A model generated the notes under the pieces. It did no database searches. It saw only the letters and a program-made list of their open reading frames with translations, and had not been told where the DNA came from. The position numbers and the translations under genes were made by a program. DNA of 64,000 bases from positions 124,001 to 188,000 of the forward strand of contig JAYJMR010000029.1 of the NCBI GenBank assembly GCA_037074705.1. The letters run 5' to 3'. The stretch is from Zhengitettix transpicula (lineage: Eukaryota > Arthropoda > Insecta > Orthoptera > Tetrigidae). Of this stretch, positions 63,877 to 64,000 are shown piece by piece (within the stretch, counting starts at the first letter, position 1; every line of letters starts with the position of its first letter).

Positions 63877-64000
63877 ATGATGTGGCTAAAAAGCTCGGAA
63901 AGTTCGTTTCAAATGTAATTTTGAATAAAATAAAGTATGTTTTTTTTAGATATCTCTACAGTTTTGCGATGTAATGCGTAATTATGACGATACTCTAAGC

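Larger units (their letters stand above)
1..64000 (+). repeat. Satellite array, ~448-bp monomer, A/B types, higher-order structure
   Basis: The whole window is a head-to-tail tandem array. The motif atgatgtggctaaaaagctc recurs every 445-452 bases; the mean over 142 complete monomers is 448.0 (267 to 63,877). One monomer is 431 bp because of a 17-bp deletion. All copies share one orientation and neither array edge lies inside the window. Two monomer types, A and B, are about 87% identical by hand alignment, while copies within a subtype differ by only a few bases. No unique DNA, transposon, RNA gene or convincing coding region interrupts the array. The family is not one I recognise. A centromeric or pericentromeric role is inferred from the organisation alone. 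An arm heterochromatin block or a sex- or B-chromosome satellite is equally possible. Confidence 0.98.
62980..64000 (+). repeat. A1-A3-B trimer cut by the window end
   Basis: Monomer starts: 62980 A1 (atgttgtgg, gatattgat), 63428 A3, 63877 partial B. The A1 looks like the intact parent of the chimera at 60,743, with which it shares the rare atgttgtgg start. The last B is cut at 64,000 after its ctaagc marker; its B1 or B2 status cannot be seen. It has a private cggaaagttcg. The array clearly continues beyond the window. Confidence 0.9.

Noticed and set aside
1..64000. CRISPR array or prokaryotic repeat cluster
   Set aside because: The repeat is about 448 bp with no unique spacers, there are no cas genes, and no prokaryotic-style genes occur in 64 kb.
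1..64000. Transposon-derived tandem repeat (Helitron, MITE or LTR remnant)
   Set aside because: I found no terminal inverted repeats, target-site duplications, tRNA primer site, polypurine tract or transposase/RT motifs in either monomer type. Origin from a mobile element cannot be excluded but is not supported.

Overview
The window is one uninterrupted satellite-DNA array. From base 1 to base 64,000 it is a head-to-tail tandem repeat of a monomer of about 448 bp. I placed 142 complete monomers (starts at 267, 715, 1163 ... 63,428) plus a partial one at each end, all in the same orientation. There is no unique sequence, no transposon insertion, no inversion, no RNA gene and no protein-coding gene I can defend. 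Only eukaryotes normally carry such arrays, so I read this as a centromeric, pericentromeric or other heterochromatic block. I do not recognise the family. Composition is about 27-30% G+C in the stretches I counted. CpG is over-represented: 17 CpG in the 449-bp monomer at 63,428 against about 8 expected. That is unlike a heavily CpG-methylated vertebrate or plant satellite. It would fit an AT-rich, CpG-rich invertebrate genome such as some Hymenoptera, but this is a weak inference.

Monomers fall into two main types, A and B, about 87% identical by hand alignment (about 58 differences in 448). Working subtypes are: A1 (agaatagagg then caaatagcc); A1v (A1 with attagcgag, often cacaaattat); A2 (agaaaagagg then caaattagcc, one extra T); A3 (agaaaagagg then caaatagcc); B1 (caaaaatatttaaag); B2 (caaaagtattaaaag); B2s (caaagtattaaaag, two bases shorter). 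All start coordinates use the phase beginning at the conserved atgatgtggct. Of 144 monomers, 85 are A and 59 are B. A-A neighbours are common (about 27 junctions), while B-B occurs once, at 48,661.

Layout by higher-order repeat (HOR): 1-6,088 is an 8-mer of 3,583 bp. 6,089-13,274 is a 7-mer of about 3,143 bp. 13,275-18,210 is a 5-mer of 2,244 bp. 18,211-24,479 holds two related 4-mers of about 1,790 bp. 24,480-33,438 is A-B alternation with a 10-monomer larger repeat. 33,439-40,617 is a 9-mer followed by a 7-mer that looks like the 9-mer minus two monomers, and it is rich in single-base indels. 40,618-44,201 is a 5-mer of 2,240 bp. 44,202-51,347 is a 6-mer of 2,687 bp with a chimeric junction monomer. 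51,348-64,000 is built on a 1,342-bp trimer A1-A3-B2s, extended locally to 5-mers and a 7-mer. Many amplified segments of different length, with chimeric monomers at several seams, are the expected footprint of repeated unequal exchange.

The ORFs of 60-99 codons that recur here are by-products of the repeated sequence. The points most worth a second look are the changing HOR size along the array, the visible recombination seams, the CpG excess, the A-specific palindrome cluster, and two indel-dense zones that may be assembly consensus errors.
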